Positions 24,338 to 32,790 of a DNA stretch of 38,520 bases are shown piece by piece. The position numbers and the translations under genes are program-made. Source of the DNA: Mycobacterium sp. (GTDB taxonomy: Bacteria > Actinomycetota > Actinomycetes > Mycobacteriales > Mycobacteriaceae). Numbering within the stretch: the first letter of the stretch is position 1; each line of letters starts with the position of its first letter. The notes under the pieces were generated by a model that did no database searches, had not been told where the DNA came from, and was given only the letters and a program-made list of their open reading frames with translations. The stretch is taken from positions 1-38,520 of the forward strand of contig JAHFVC010000016.1 in assembly GCA_023264765.1 (NCBI GenBank). The letters are read 5' to 3'.

Positions 24338-25010
24338 GGGGTTCACCCAACAGAACGGGGGCCTGAGCCATGAAGCGCGGGAAGTGGCCGCGATGGTGGT
24401 CCGCCGCGTGCACGGTGAACGGATGCAACACGAACATGTCGCCGGGGCGACCGGTGGCGTAGGCGACCGGGCGACCGCTGCTGGCGGCGGCGACGCGTTC
24501 TCCCGCCGTCACCGCGTCCATCGGTTCGGTGCCGAGCACCTCTGCCGCGTCGTGATGTGACCCGACCCGGATGCGGGTGGGGGCGTCCGGAGCGCCGACT
24601 TCTGACAGCAGGGTCAGCAGCAGAACGGTGTGGGGACGCCCCGATACCGCCCACGAACCGTCCGGTAGCGGCGTGTTGTGGTCGATGTGCCAGCCGCGGT
24701 CATCAGAGTCGGGCTCCACAGGAAAGCGAATGACGATGTTGCCCAACGATACTCGCGGTATCCAACCGTTCACTCCGAACAGGTCGTCCAGTGCTTCCCG
24801 CAGGGCGTTGTGGCGTGTGAGAGCGCCGAACGGGGCGGCTCCGGCCAGGTCGGCGGTCCACACCACCGGACGTCTCCATTGCCGCGGGTCGTGCGGGGAG
24901 AGCCCGATGCGCTCCCACATCAGCGCCTGAGCCGCGAGGGCGTCCTCGCGTACCGCGGACCCGTCGATCCGGATGTAGCCGTCGCGACGGAAGGAGTCGA
25001 CGTCGATCAT
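24324..25010 (-). CDS. Phytanoyl-CoA dioxygenase-like (PhyH) protein
   Basis: A 228-aa Fe(II)/2-oxoglutarate oxygenase-like protein. ATG 25010 is used, giving MIDVDSFRRDGYIRIDG; GTG 25031 would add 7 residues and neither has a strong ribosome site. The double-stranded beta-helix metal ligands are visible: HxD in RGWHIDHNTPLP and the distal His in FVLHPFTVHAADHH, with a following Arg for 2-oxoglutarate. It lies 48 nt downstream of an acyl-CoA dehydrogenase and, with TetR, forms a codirectional three-gene group, suggesting oxidation of a branched or modified fatty acyl substrate. True substrate unknown. Confidence 0.85.
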   Translation of the reverse strand: MIDVDSFRRDGYIRIDGSAVREDALAAQALMWERIGLSPHDPRQWRRPVVWTADLAGAAPFGALTRHNALREALDDLFGVNGWIPRVSLGNIVIRFPVEPDSDDRGWHIDHNTPLPDGSWAVSGRPHTVLLLTLLSEVGAPDAPTRIRVGSHHDAAEVLGTEPMDAVTAGERVAAASSGRPVAYATGRPGDMFVLHPFTVHAADHHRGHFPRFMAQAPVLLGEPLTSR

Positions 25011-25058
25011 CGACTCAGCGTGCCCTGGCACCGGTGTCCGGCGCCAATGATTTTCGGG

Positions 25059-26270
25059 CTACCGGATGGCCAGTCCGGTGATGGCGCGCGAGATCACCAG
25101 GCGCTGAATCTCACTGGTGCCTTCGAAGATGGTGAAGATCTTCGCGTCGCGGTGCATGCGCTCCACCGGATAGTCCCGGGTGTAGCCGTTACCGCCGAGG
25201 ATCTGGATGGCCTCGTCGGTGACGTACACCGCGGTCTCGCTGGCCACCAGTTTGGCCATCGACCCTTCGGCGTTGTCGAAATTCTGGTTGTTGCGCGCCA
25301 TCCAACCCGCGCGCCACACCAGCATCCGGGCGGCGTCGATACGGCATTTCATATCGGCCAGCTTGAACGCGACGGCCTGGAATTCGCCGATCTTGCGGCC
25401 GAATTGCTCACGCTGGCTGGCGTATTCGAGCGCGTACTCATACGCCGCGCGGGCCACCCCGACGGCCATCGCGCCGACGGTGGGGCGGGTGCGTTCGAAG
25501 GTCTTCATGGCGGCCTGCCCGCCGGCCGATGCACCGGACTTGACGCGGGCCACCCGCTCTTCGAATTTCTCGCGACCGCCGAGGATCAGATCCTCGGACA
25601 GCCGGACGTTGTCCAGGACGACCTCGGCGGTGTGCGAGGCGCGGATGCCGTGCTTCTTGAACTTCTGGCCCTGGGTCAGACCGTGGGTGCCGGGCGGGAT
25701 GACGAAGGTGGCCTGCCCACGCGATCCGAGCTCGGGGTAGACGGAGGCGACCACGATGTGCACGTTGGCGATACCGCCGTTGGTGGCCCAGGTCTTGGTG
25801 CCGTTGAGCACCCATTCGCGGGACGCCTCGTCGTAGCGGGCGCGGGTGCGGATGGCGCCGACGTCGGAGCCTGCGTCGGGCTCCGACGAGCAGAACGCAC
25901 CCAGCTGGGGTTCGCCCGGCGTGCCGAACATCGCAGGCAGGAACTGGCCGATCTGCTCGGGAGTTCCGCTGCCGGCCAACGCCGCTGCGGCCAGGCCGGT
26001 GCCCAGGATGGACAGCGCGATACCGGCGTCACCCCAGAACAGTTCCTCGAAGACGGTGATGAATCCGAGTCCGCTGGGCTCGGCGGCCTGGGTGCCGAAG
26101 AATTCGGGGGAGTACAGGCCGACCTTGGCCGCCTCGGCGATGATGGGCCACGGTGTTTCCTCGCGCTCATCCCATTCGGACGCGGCGGGCCGGACGACCT
26201 CGGCGGCGAACTGGTGCACCCAGTCGCGCACCTCGATGACGTCGTCGGACAACTGGAGCGAGAAGGTCAT
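25059..26270 (-). CDS. Acyl-CoA dehydrogenase
   Basis: A 403-aa FAD-dependent enzyme of fatty-acid beta-oxidation, ATG 26270 with AGGAG upstream. Diagnostic segments: [20 protein letters not shown] (FAD/substrate contact), [35 protein letters not shown], the FAD-binding [20 protein letters not shown] and [20 protein letters not shown]. The catalytic Glu is E383 in IFEGTSEIQ, the medium-chain position. It is downstream of a TetR gene by 25 nt and upstream of a PhyH-like gene, so the trio is probably induced by an acyl-CoA or lipid ligand. Chain length specificity cannot be read; a FadE number is not assigned. Confidence 0.93.
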   Translation of the reverse strand: MTFSLQLSDDVIEVRDWVHQFAAEVVRPAASEWDEREETPWPIIAEAAKVGLYSPEFFGTQAAEPSGLGFITVFEELFWGDAGIALSILGTGLAAAALAGSGTPEQIGQFLPAMFGTPGEPQLGAFCSSEPDAGSDVGAIRTRARYDEASREWVLNGTKTWATNGGIANVHIVVASVYPELGSRGQATFVIPPGTHGLTQGQKFKKHGIRASHTAEVVLDNVRLSEDLILGGREKFEERVARVKSGASAGGQAAMKTFERTRPTVGAMAVGVARAAYEYALEYASQREQFGRKIGEFQAVAFKLADMKCRIDAARMLVWRAGWMARNNQNFDNAEGSMAKLVASETAVYVTDEAIQILGGNGYTRDYPVERMHRDAKIFTIFEGTSEIQRLVISRAITGLAIR

Positions 26271-26295
26271 GTGGACTCCTGAATCGGTTTGGTGC

Positions 26296-26907
26296 TCAAG
26301 GTTTCTTGGGGATGGTGTGGCGTTCCAGCACGGCGGTGGTCTGGTCCACCCAGGCTTCGAAATACCGGTCGTCGTCGACATTGCCGGGGGTGCGGTTGGT
26401 CAGCGCGCGCAGCGAGGCGAAGTAGCTCAGTCCGGCGATGGCCACCGCGGCCGCAGCCTCCGGGTCGGGGATGAGGGTGCGGCCCGAGGCGTTGGATCGG
26501 ACGAGTTCGTCGGCGAAACGCGCATAGGCGTTGTCGGTGATGATCTGCCAGGTTTTCTCGTCGAGGTCGCCGAGCTCGTCGGGCTCGCGCAGCATGACCC
26601 GCAGCAACTCTTCGCTCTCGGTGAGGTTGTCCCAGATCAGCCGGCCCGCGGTGCGCACCGAGGCGACCACACCCTGAGGCTCGCCCGAGTCGTATTCCTC
26701 ACGGGCGGTCACGATCTTCTCGATACGGCTGGCCACCGCGGCCTCCAGGAGCGCGCGCTTGGAGCTGAAGTGCTTGTAGAGCGCGCCGGATCCCGGGGCC
26801 AGCCCGGCGGCCTGCTGGATATCGGCCACCGAGGTCGCCCCGTAGCCCTTGGCCGCGAACAGCTGCAGCGCCGTGGCCATGAGTTGATCGCGACGGGAGG
26901 CGGTCAC
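26296..26907 (-). CDS. TetR-family regulator
   Basis: A 203-aa repressor-type protein. GTG 26907 is chosen because TACTCT ends 7 nt upstream (leaderless); an in-frame GTG at 26925 lies within the palindromic site. The HTH spans about residues 5-50: [26 protein letters not shown], then [22 protein letters not shown]. The ligand domain holds [24 protein letters not shown] and a Trp-containing C-terminus. It is the first gene of a TetR-ACAD-PhyH group and divergent from the DUF3159 gene. The operator covers its own -10, so autoregulation is likely. Ligand probably an acyl-CoA, by context only. Confidence 0.9.
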   Translation of the reverse strand: MTASRRDQLMATALQLFAAKGYGATSVADIQQAAGLAPGSGALYKHFSSKRALLEAAVASRIEKIVTAREEYDSGEPQGVVASVRTAGRLIWDNLTESEELLRVMLREPDELGDLDEKTWQIITDNAYARFADELVRSNASGRTLIPDPEAAAAVAIAGLSYFASLRALTNRTPGNVDDDRYFEAWVDQTTAVLERHTIPKKP

Positions 26908-26908
26908 A

Positions 26909-26930
26909 GGTGAGAGAGTACTCACTCACC
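26909..26930. promoter_or_regulatory. Candidate TetR operator, 22-bp near-perfect palindrome
   Basis: Ends are GGTGAG/CTCACC and the centre is AGTACT; 10 of 11 base pairs match. The minus-strand -10 box TACTCT (26915-26920) is inside it, 7 nt before GTG 26907, so bound TetR would block its own leaderless promoter and the acyl-CoA dehydrogenase operon. Confidence 0.7.
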
Positions 26931-26951
26931 TTCGCGGCGGCAAGTGCGGGA

Positions 26952-26964
26952 GGGGGGGGGGGGG
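26952..26964 (+). repeat. 13-G homopolymer tract
   Basis: Thirteen consecutive G, preceded by GGGA, lie between the TetR operator and the DUF3159 gene. The run sits about 11-23 bp upstream of a TANNNT box (TACCCT 26975-26980), where a -35 element and spacer would be. Runs this long are prone to slipped-strand length change. Confidence 0.85.
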
Positions 26965-26988
26965 CACCGGCACGTACCCTCGGTGGGT

Positions 26989-27609
26989 ATGACGGACACG
27001 CGGTCCCCGGCCGCCGCGCTGCTGGCCCACGCGGGCGGGGTACGCGGTCTCCTCCACACCGCACTCCCGGTCACCGTGTTCGCCGCGACCTCGGCACTGG
27101 CCGGATTGGTCCCCGCCGTCGCCGCCGCGGTCGGCGTCGCGGTGGTGATCCTGGGGTGGCAAGTGGCGCGCCGCGAGTCCATCCGGCCCGCGCTGTTCGG
27201 CTTCGCGGGAGTGCTGCTGTGCGCCGGCCTGGCGTTCGTCACCGGGCAGGCCAAGGACTTCTACCTCCCCGGCATCTGGATGTATCTCGGCATGGCGATC
27301 GCGTTCACCGTCTCGGTGCTCATCCGGCGCCCGCTCGTCGGCGTCGTGTGGGCGCGCGTCACCGGTCGGGACGGCAGCTGGCGCGGAATCCGGCGGGCCC
27401 GGCTGGCCTTCGACACCGTCACCGTGGTGATGGCACTGGTGTCCTGGACCCGGTTCTTCGTCCAGTACCACCTGTATGACTCGGATCAGGCCGAGCTGCT
27501 CGCGATCGCCCGCGTCGCGATGGGCTGGCCGGTGTTCGTGGTCACCTCGTCGCTGATCTACCTGGCGATTCGCACGGCGATCAGGGCGGTCCCGCACCCG
27601 GCCGACTGA
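26989..27609 (+). CDS. DUF3159 membrane protein
   Basis: A 206-aa integral membrane protein starting at ATG 26989; TACCCT ends 8 nt upstream, so it may be leaderless or use GGTGGGT. After an N-terminal segment (LLAHAGGVRGLLHTALPVTVF) it has about five to six hydrophobic segments with conserved polar positions (GQAKDFYLPGIWMYLGMAI, VWARVTGRDGSWRGI, DTVTVVMALVSWTRFFVQYHLY). The loop with Arg/Asp-rich residues between segments is typical of DUF3159. Function is not established. It lies 55 nt upstream of the MoxR operon in the same direction but has its own upstream promoter with the 13-G tract. Confidence 0.85.
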   Translation: MTDTRSPAAALLAHAGGVRGLLHTALPVTVFAATSALAGLVPAVAAAVGVAVVILGWQVARRESIRPALFGFAGVLLCAGLAFVTGQAKDFYLPGIWMYLGMAIAFTVSVLIRRPLVGVVWARVTGRDGSWRGIRRARLAFDTVTVVMALVSWTRFFVQYHLYDSDQAELLAIARVAMGWPVFVVTSSLIYLAIRTAIRAVPHPAD

Positions 27610-27645
27610 CCCCAGCGAACATCGGGTGGGCATGAATCACCGGCC

Positions 27646-27661
27646 CGGCGGGTACCCGCCG
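27646..27661. promoter_or_regulatory. 16-bp perfect palindrome before moxR start
   Basis: A perfect palindrome (CGGCGGGTACCCGCCG) lies 3 nt before ATG 27665. As DNA it could be an operator; as RNA a hairpin sequestering the start. If translation begins at ATG 27632 instead, it is inside the coding sequence. In such GC-rich DNA one palindrome of this length could occur by chance. Confidence 0.35.
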
Positions 27662-27664
27662 CGT

Positions 27665-28666
27665 ATGACGACTGCCGGTATGCGGCTCAACGAGCGCGAT
27701 ATGGCCGACACCCAACACGTCATCGGCGCGGTGGCCTCGGCGTTCTCCGCCAAGGTGGTGGGTCAGGATCATCTGCGCGAGTCGATCCTGCTGGGTCTAC
27801 TCGCGGGCGGGCATCTGCTCATCGAGAGCGTGCCGGGGCTGGCAAAGACCACGGCGGCCCGCGTGGTCGCCGAATCCATCCACGGTGGTTTCCGGCGCAT
27901 CCAGTGCACACCCGACCTGCTGCCCAGCGACATCATCGGCACCCAGATCTACGACGCCGCCGCCAACACCTTCGTCACCCAGCTCGGGCCGGTGCACACC
28001 AACATCGTGCTGCTCGACGAGATCAACAGGTCCAGTGCCAAGACGCAGAGCGCGATGCTGGAGGCGATGGAGGAACGCCAGACCACCATCGCCGGCGTGG
28101 AATACCCGATACCCGAACCGTTTCTGGTCATCGCGACACAGAACCCGGTCGATCAGGAGGGGACCTATCCGCTCTCGGAAGCCCAGACCGACCGCTTCAT
28201 GCTCAAGGATGTCGTGCGGTACCCGTCGGTCGACGACGAGGTCGAGATCATCGCGCGGATGGACACCGGGCTCTACGACAAGGATCACCACACCGCGCCG
28301 GTCGTCGGCGTCGAGGACATCCAGCGGATCCAGCAGGCCGTCCGCGGCGTGCATCTGGATCGGGCGTTGATCCGGTACGCCAGCACTCTCGTCGCCGTCA
28401 CCAGAGCTCCCGACGGTCACCTGCCCGCCAACATGGCCAGGCTCATCGAATATGGCGCCAGCCCGCGGGCCACGATCGCCTTCTGTCGCACGGCACGCGC
28501 CCTGGCGGTCCTGCGCGGTCGTGGGCACGTCGTGCCCGAGGACATCGCCGATGTCGCGCACCGGGTACTGCGGCATCGTCTCATCCTCGGCTTCGAGGCG
28601 GCCAGTGCCAGGATCACCCCCGATTCGGTGGTCGACGCGGTGCTGCGCGCCGTCCGCGTGCCCTGA
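27665..28666 (+). CDS. MoxR-family AAA+ ATPase
   Basis: A 333-aa AAA+ ATPase, first gene of a six-gene operon. ATG 27665 is used; ATG 27632, with GGTGGG nearby, is an alternative. Walker A is GLAKT (58-62, in ESVPGLAKT), Walker B IVLLDEINRSSAK, sensor region FLVIATQNPVDQEGTYPLSEAQTDRFM, and a C-terminal lid with the Arg finger segment (YGASPRATIAFCR). MoxR proteins act as chaperones that assemble or activate metal- or membrane-bound complexes, typically with DUF58 and vWA partners, as here. The exact client is unknown. The next gene starts 6 nt after the stop. Confidence 0.92.
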   Translation: MTTAGMRLNERDMADTQHVIGAVASAFSAKVVGQDHLRESILLGLLAGGHLLIESVPGLAKTTAARVVAESIHGGFRRIQCTPDLLPSDIIGTQIYDAAANTFVTQLGPVHTNIVLLDEINRSSAKTQSAMLEAMEERQTTIAGVEYPIPEPFLVIATQNPVDQEGTYPLSEAQTDRFMLKDVVRYPSVDDEVEIIARMDTGLYDKDHHTAPVVGVEDIQRIQQAVRGVHLDRALIRYASTLVAVTRAPDGHLPANMARLIEYGASPRATIAFCRTARALAVLRGRGHVVPEDIADVAHRVLRHRLILGFEAASARITPDSVVDAVLRAVRVP

Positions 28667-28672
28667 CCTGAC

Positions 28673-29545
28673 ATGGGCAGGCATCTGGACCGCGCGAGAG
28701 CGCATTTCGGTCGCGACGCCGGCGGCCTGCTCGACGGCGGCCGGTACGCGCTGGTACACACCCGCAGCCTGGAACTCGACGATCTGCGGCCGTACGTACC
28801 GGGCGACGACGTCCGCGACATCGACTGGAAGGCGACGGCGCGGTCCGGCCACACGCTGATCAAGAGGTTCGTCTCCGAGAAGCACCACAAGGTTCTGGTG
28901 GTCGCCGACACGGGGCGCAACACCAGCGCACTCGCACCATCCGGTGAGTGCAAACGCGATGTGGCACTCAACGTGATCGGTGCCGTGGGGCTGCTGACCG
29001 TGCCCCGCTCCGACCAGATCGGCATGGTCCTCGGCGACGCCAGGGGTTGTGTCGACATCCGCCTGCGCCGCGGCGAGACGCACATCGAGTACCTGCTGCA
29101 CCGCTTTCACCACCACAGCACGACCGCGCCTGCGGGCAGCGACATCGGCGTCCAACTGAACTGGGTGGCGCGGCACTACCGGCACCGGCTGCTGATCGTC
29201 GTGGTGGCCGACGAACCCGACCCGAGTCCGGAACTGGCCGAGGTACTGACCCGGTTGTCCGCCCGGCACGACCTGATGTGGGCGATGATCTCCGATCTGC
29301 CCGCGGTGTCCTCCGCCGACGACGAGCGGGCCGGTTTCGACATCGCCGACGGCAGTTTCGTACTCAGTGGCGCCGAGCTGGGGGCCGGCGTCGTGCAGGC
29401 CTACCGTGAGGCTGAAGAGAAACGCCGACAACAGGTTTCGGAGTTCCTCACCGCGCACGCCGTCGTGCACACGGACTTCGCGAGCAGCGCGGGGATCAGG
29501 TCGGGTGTGACGGTCATGACGGCGGTGTATGCCCGTGCCCGATGA
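28673..29545 (+). CDS. DUF58 protein (MoxR partner)
   Basis: A 290-aa protein with the DUF58 signature YVPGDDVRDIDWKATARSG (about residues 41-59), followed by a vWA-like fold (HHKVLVVADTGRN, VALNVIGAVGLLTVPRSDQIGMVL). In this family the MIDAS-like Asp-x-Ser-x-Ser is often altered; here the strand ends ADTGRNTS. It has no membrane segment, so it is probably cytosolic and acts with MoxR on the membrane components encoded next. The stop overlaps the following gene by 17 nt. Role in assembly is inferred from context. Confidence 0.88.
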   Translation: MGRHLDRARAHFGRDAGGLLDGGRYALVHTRSLELDDLRPYVPGDDVRDIDWKATARSGHTLIKRFVSEKHHKVLVVADTGRNTSALAPSGECKRDVALNVIGAVGLLTVPRSDQIGMVLGDARGCVDIRLRRGETHIEYLLHRFHHHSTTAPAGSDIGVQLNWVARHYRHRLLIVVVADEPDPSPELAEVLTRLSARHDLMWAMISDLPAVSSADDERAGFDIADGSFVLSGAELGAGVVQAYREAEEKRRQQVSEFLTAHAVVHTDFASSAGIRSGVTVMTAVYARAR

Positions 29546-30008
29546 TCTGCTCCGCTACGTCACCGGGCCGCAGCCCTACGCGCAGGCGTGGCTGTGGGGG
29601 GCCGTGCTGTGTCTCGCCGTCCTGATCTTCTGGTACACGGCAGTTTTCATGCTGACCACGCCGGGCCGCCGGCTTCCACAGGTGCCGGTGTTGTCCGGCG
29701 TGCGTGATCAGATGATCAAACGACGTGCGGTGCGTGCCATCCACACCATCGCGCTGCGTCATCGCCGAGGCGAGCTTGCGCCCGCACCGGCGGGCGAGGC
29801 ACTGAGCGGTGAGCTGCGCCGCTTCCTGCATCGGATCACCGGTCTACGCGCCGAATACATGCAGTTGGGTGCCATCGCCAGCAGTGAACTGGCCCCTGCT
29901 GCAGCGGTATTGGCCGATCTGGTCGACGTGCAGTTCAATGCGCATTCCACGGTGGATGTCGGTGCCGTCAGCGACCGTGCCGAGGAGTTGGTCCGCGCGT
30001 GGACCTGA
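29529..30008 (+). CDS. Single-pass membrane protein of MoxR operon (DUF4381-like position)
   Basis: A 159-aa protein, ATG 29529 inside the end of the DUF58 gene. One membrane segment (AWLWGAVLCLAVLIFWYTAVF, about residues 20-40) is followed by a helical domain (RRFLHRITGLRAEYMQLGAI, then LADLVDVQFNAHSTVDVGAVS). In Bat-type operons this place is held by a short membrane protein (DUF4381), and topology and location fit; the sequence itself is not one I recognise with certainty. It overlaps the next gene by 10 nt. Confidence 0.75.
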   Translation: MPVPDDLLRYVTGPQPYAQAWLWGAVLCLAVLIFWYTAVFMLTTPGRRLPQVPVLSGVRDQMIKRRAVRAIHTIALRHRRGELAPAPAGEALSGELRRFLHRITGLRAEYMQLGAIASSELAPAAAVLADLVDVQFNAHSTVDVGAVSDRAEELVRAWT

Positions 30009-30961
30009 GGTGGTGGATCGTGGCGATCGCCGGGTGCGTGGCCCTGGCGGTCGGCATCGGTGCGGCGGTCCTGTGGCCGATGGATGCCGGGCGCCGGCAG
30101 TTGCGGCATTTGGCCAACACCGCCCGCCTGACCCGGTTGCCGCAATACCGCCGAGCGATCCGGCTGAGGATCGTGCGTCTTGCGGTCGCGGCGATCTTGC
30201 TCGTGACGGGGTTCGCGGCGGCCGTGCTCGCCGCCGCCCGGCCCACCGGACTGCCTTCGGCGGTGAACGGCCACAGCATCCGCCCGGCCGGCGACATCAT
30301 GGTCTGTACGGGCGCCCCGTCGACCGATCCGGCGGTGGCAGCGGCGCTGCAGTACTTCGCCGAGCAGGTCACCGACATGGGCGCCGAACGGATCGGGCTC
30401 ACCTCGGCGAACCGCCGCGCCATCCCACTGACCCGCGATTATCAGTATGCTGCTGCGCAATTCGCGGATCTGGCCCGTTCCGGCGGTAGCGGGCGGTTGA
30501 TCGCCGGCGTCACCTACACCGACTACGCGACCAGTGTCGAGGACGTGCTGGCAATGTGCCTGACCGGATTCCCGGATTTCGGCTCCCCGGCCACGAGCCC
30601 CCGGTCGCTCATCTACGTGGGCCCGGCCACCCTCGGAGCGCCGGACGATCCACGGCCGCACCTGTTCACCGCGGACCGGCTCCGCGACGTGGCTACGGCG
30701 GCAAGAGTTCAGGTGAACGCCGTGGTGACGGGCCCGGATATCGGGACCATAGACACCCTGGTCCGTAGCACCGGTGGATTGTCCTATCCGGGTGGTGGCG
30801 CGGCAGCGGCTCAGTTGGCTCAGATCCGGGCCCACCCCCCGGAGCCGGGCCAGGCCGAGGAAGTCGAGGCGCGCACCCTCGAATCACCTGATGTCCCGCT
30901 GGTGCTGGGGCTGTTGGCGGTCACCGGTCTGCTGGTGTGGTCGCGGGTGGTGCACCTATGA
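29999..30961 (+). CDS. BatA-like membrane protein with degenerate vWA domain
   Basis: A 320-aa protein, GTG 29999 overlapping the preceding gene. Two N-terminal membrane segments (about 6-27 and 60-80) and one at the C-terminus (VLGLLAVTGLLVWSRVV) enclose a soluble domain. Its position suits a von Willebrand factor A protein, but the metal-binding DxSxS is replaced by TGAPS (104-108, after DIMVC), so the Asp and first Ser are missing. Later strands (VGPATLG, NAVVTGPDIGT) keep the vWA-like order. Probably a non-metal-binding scaffold in the MoxR complex. The next gene begins within its stop codon (ATGA). Confidence 0.7.
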   Translation: MDLRWWIVAIAGCVALAVGIGAAVLWPMDAGRRQLRHLANTARLTRLPQYRRAIRLRIVRLAVAAILLVTGFAAAVLAAARPTGLPSAVNGHSIRPAGDIMVCTGAPSTDPAVAAALQYFAEQVTDMGAERIGLTSANRRAIPLTRDYQYAAAQFADLARSGGSGRLIAGVTYTDYATSVEDVLAMCLTGFPDFGSPATSPRSLIYVGPATLGAPDDPRPHLFTADRLRDVATAARVQVNAVVTGPDIGTIDTLVRSTGGLSYPGGGAAAAQLAQIRAHPPEPGQAEEVEARTLESPDVPLVLGLLAVTGLLVWSRVVHL

Positions 30962-31857
30962 CGTTCCTTCCGGTGCTGAACCCGATCGTGCTGACCGTGT
31001 TGTGTGGGGTGATCCTGCTGTGTGGGGGCGCGGCGCTTCGAGGGGTCCGGGCCGCTGGATGGCCCCGGAAGTCGTTGTGGCGCTGGGCCACCGTCATCTC
31101 GGCGGCTTTGCTGCTGGCTTTGGCCTGCTGGCGTCCCGTCGTCGGCGACGATCCGCAGGCGCGACCGGTGGGGGACCGCGAACCGAGTGTGTTCGTGGTG
31201 CTCGACAGGTCCGCGGACATGCGCACCGGGATGGATGCCGCGCGCGCCGACATCGATGCGCTGATCGACCGTTACCCCGGGGCCAGGTTCGCGTTCGTCA
31301 CCTTCGCCGCCGAGCCGACGCTGGACTGGCCGTTGTCCGCCGACACATGGAGTCTGCGACCGGTGGTGTCGGCCGTGCGGCCCGACGCCGAGGAGACCGA
31401 TTCGCCGGTCACGCCCAATGCCGGGGCGGCTGGCACCGTATTGCGATACCAGCTCATCAGCGCGCGCCAGCAGTATCCCCGCGCCGACAACCTGGTGTTC
31501 TATCTGGGCGCGGGCGCGCCCGAATCCCGTTATCCGGCACGGCCGTTCGACCTTCCTGCCGGCGCGGTCGACGGCGGCGCCGTCCTGGGCTATGGAGCGG
31601 CCGCGCCCGGCACGCTGCAACAGGTCGCCGGCCAGATCGGCGTGCCCTATGCCGCTCGAGTCGATGCGGGCACGCTGAACTCGGTGCTACCCGATGGTGG
31701 GACCCGGCCTCGGGAGGATACCGTCGGCGCGGCACGGCTCGTCGAAACCTACTGGGCGCCAGCGGGTATCGCCTCGGCGCTGCTTCTCGCGGAATTGTTC
31801 CTGATCCTGCGCGAGTTCCGTCGCACCCGCTCCGTCGACGTCGAGGCGCAGCGATGA
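30958..31857 (+). CDS. BatB-like membrane protein with vWA domain
   Basis: A 299-aa protein starting at ATG 30958, coupled by a 4-nt ATGA overlap. Two N-terminal membrane helices (about 10-28 and 43-58) and one at the C-terminus (WAPAGIASALLLAELFLILRE) anchor a vWA domain: SVFVVLDRSADMRTGMDAARADI and FAFVTFAAEPTLDWPL. The MIDAS motif reads DRSAD (83-87): Asp and first Ser are present, the final Ser is Asp. It may still bind metal, unlike its upstream relative. With MoxR, DUF58 and the TPR-type protein it forms a Bat-like envelope complex. A 4-nt overlap leads to the next gene. Confidence 0.8.
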   Translation: MTFLPVLNPIVLTVLCGVILLCGGAALRGVRAAGWPRKSLWRWATVISAALLLALACWRPVVGDDPQARPVGDREPSVFVVLDRSADMRTGMDAARADIDALIDRYPGARFAFVTFAAEPTLDWPLSADTWSLRPVVSAVRPDAEETDSPVTPNAGAAGTVLRYQLISARQQYPRADNLVFYLGAGAPESRYPARPFDLPAGAVDGGAVLGYGAAAPGTLQQVAGQIGVPYAARVDAGTLNSVLPDGGTRPREDTVGAARLVETYWAPAGIASALLLAELFLILREFRRTRSVDVEAQR

Positions 31858-32531
31858 GGCGGCGGCTGCTGGTCTGGTCGGCGCCCGTGGTGGTGCTGAT
31901 CGTCCTGCTGATGGTGAAGGCGGTCTCCGTCGTGGTTCTCGGTCACTCGGCCGAACGGCACTTCGCCGAAGGAGATCAGCAGGGTCTGCGCACGGACGTC
32001 GCCGCGCTCGGTGTGCTCAACGTCCTGGAGCCGGCGAAGGCGGAGTTCGCCAAGGGCGCGCTCGCAGTCCTGGACGGCCGGCTCGATGCCGCCGAGGACA
32101 GCTTCTCGGCAGCGCTCGCCGGCACGGACGGAGCGGCATCGTGTCCGGTGCGGGTCAACCTGGAACTGGTGCGCGAGACACTGGGCGACCGGGCAGCCGG
32201 CATCTTCGACGCGAACACGGCGGCGCGGCAGTACAGCAACGCGCTGGACGTCGTGCGGGATGCTCCCGCGGGATGCTTCGCCGGTAACGCCGACCCCGAC
32301 TCCGGTCGACGCGCGGTGCTCGACGGTGCTGCCGCCCGCTTGCAGGACAAGCTACGAACCCTGGCGACCCTGCCCCCGCCCCCGCCACCACCGCCGGTGG
32401 CGGCCGCCCCGGCACCTACCCCGATCATCGGCCCGTCCCCCACCGAACCGGACCCCGGGCGCCGCCTGGATCCGGGCGCCGGTGACCCGTTGGAACGGCT
32501 GCAGCAGATCCTGCGGGACGCGCAGGGGTAG
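31854..32531 (+). CDS. Membrane-anchored TPR-like protein (BatC-like position)
   Basis: A 225-aa protein, ATG 31854 coupled by ATGA. It has an N-terminal membrane anchor (LLVWSAPVVVLIVLLMVKAV). A helical TPR-like region follows (EPAKAEFAKGALAVLDGRLDAAEDSFSAALAG, then VNLELVRETLGDRAAG and TAARQYSNALDVVRDAPAGC). The tail is Pro-rich (eight Pro in a row near residue 175, then PTPIIGPSPTEPD). TPR proteins close the Bat/MoxR operons in other bacteria. This is the last gene of the operon; no terminator hairpin with a U-tract was seen in the 259 bp that follow. Confidence 0.75.
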   Translation: MRRRLLVWSAPVVVLIVLLMVKAVSVVVLGHSAERHFAEGDQQGLRTDVAALGVLNVLEPAKAEFAKGALAVLDGRLDAAEDSFSAALAGTDGAASCPVRVNLELVRETLGDRAAGIFDANTAARQYSNALDVVRDAPAGCFAGNADPDSGRRAVLDGAAARLQDKLRTLATLPPPPPPPPVAAAPAPTPIIGPSPTEPDPGRRLDPGAGDPLERLQQILRDAQG

Positions 32532-32790
32532 ACCCCTCCGTCACGTCCGAGCATTTGCTGACCGCTATGGCAGCACGCGCAACGCACAGTGCATTCAGCA
32601 AGTTCCCAGGATCGGCGGTGCAGTCGGTTTCAACGAATCTGCAATTTGCTGTGGTTATGGTGCCGGTCTCGCGGGCTGACGGACCACCGCCGCCGCGCAA
32701 GCTCGAGTGCGTTGCGGAAAGTTAACAATTCGGTGCTGTCCCGGCGTTGACGCTCGCGCAATTACCCTGCTCGTGGTCAGGTGGACGGTG

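Noticed and set aside
30774-31853. 360-codon upstream extension of the TPR-like protein
   Set aside because: It lies over two vWA-type membrane genes in another frame and is Arg-rich, as shadow frames are here; ATG 31854 with an ATGA overlap is the natural start.
32740-32770. TTGACG and TACCCT as a -35/-10 pair before the secreted Thr-tailed protein
   Set aside because: Only 10 nt separate them, far short of about 17; only the -10 is kept, as a possible promoter.
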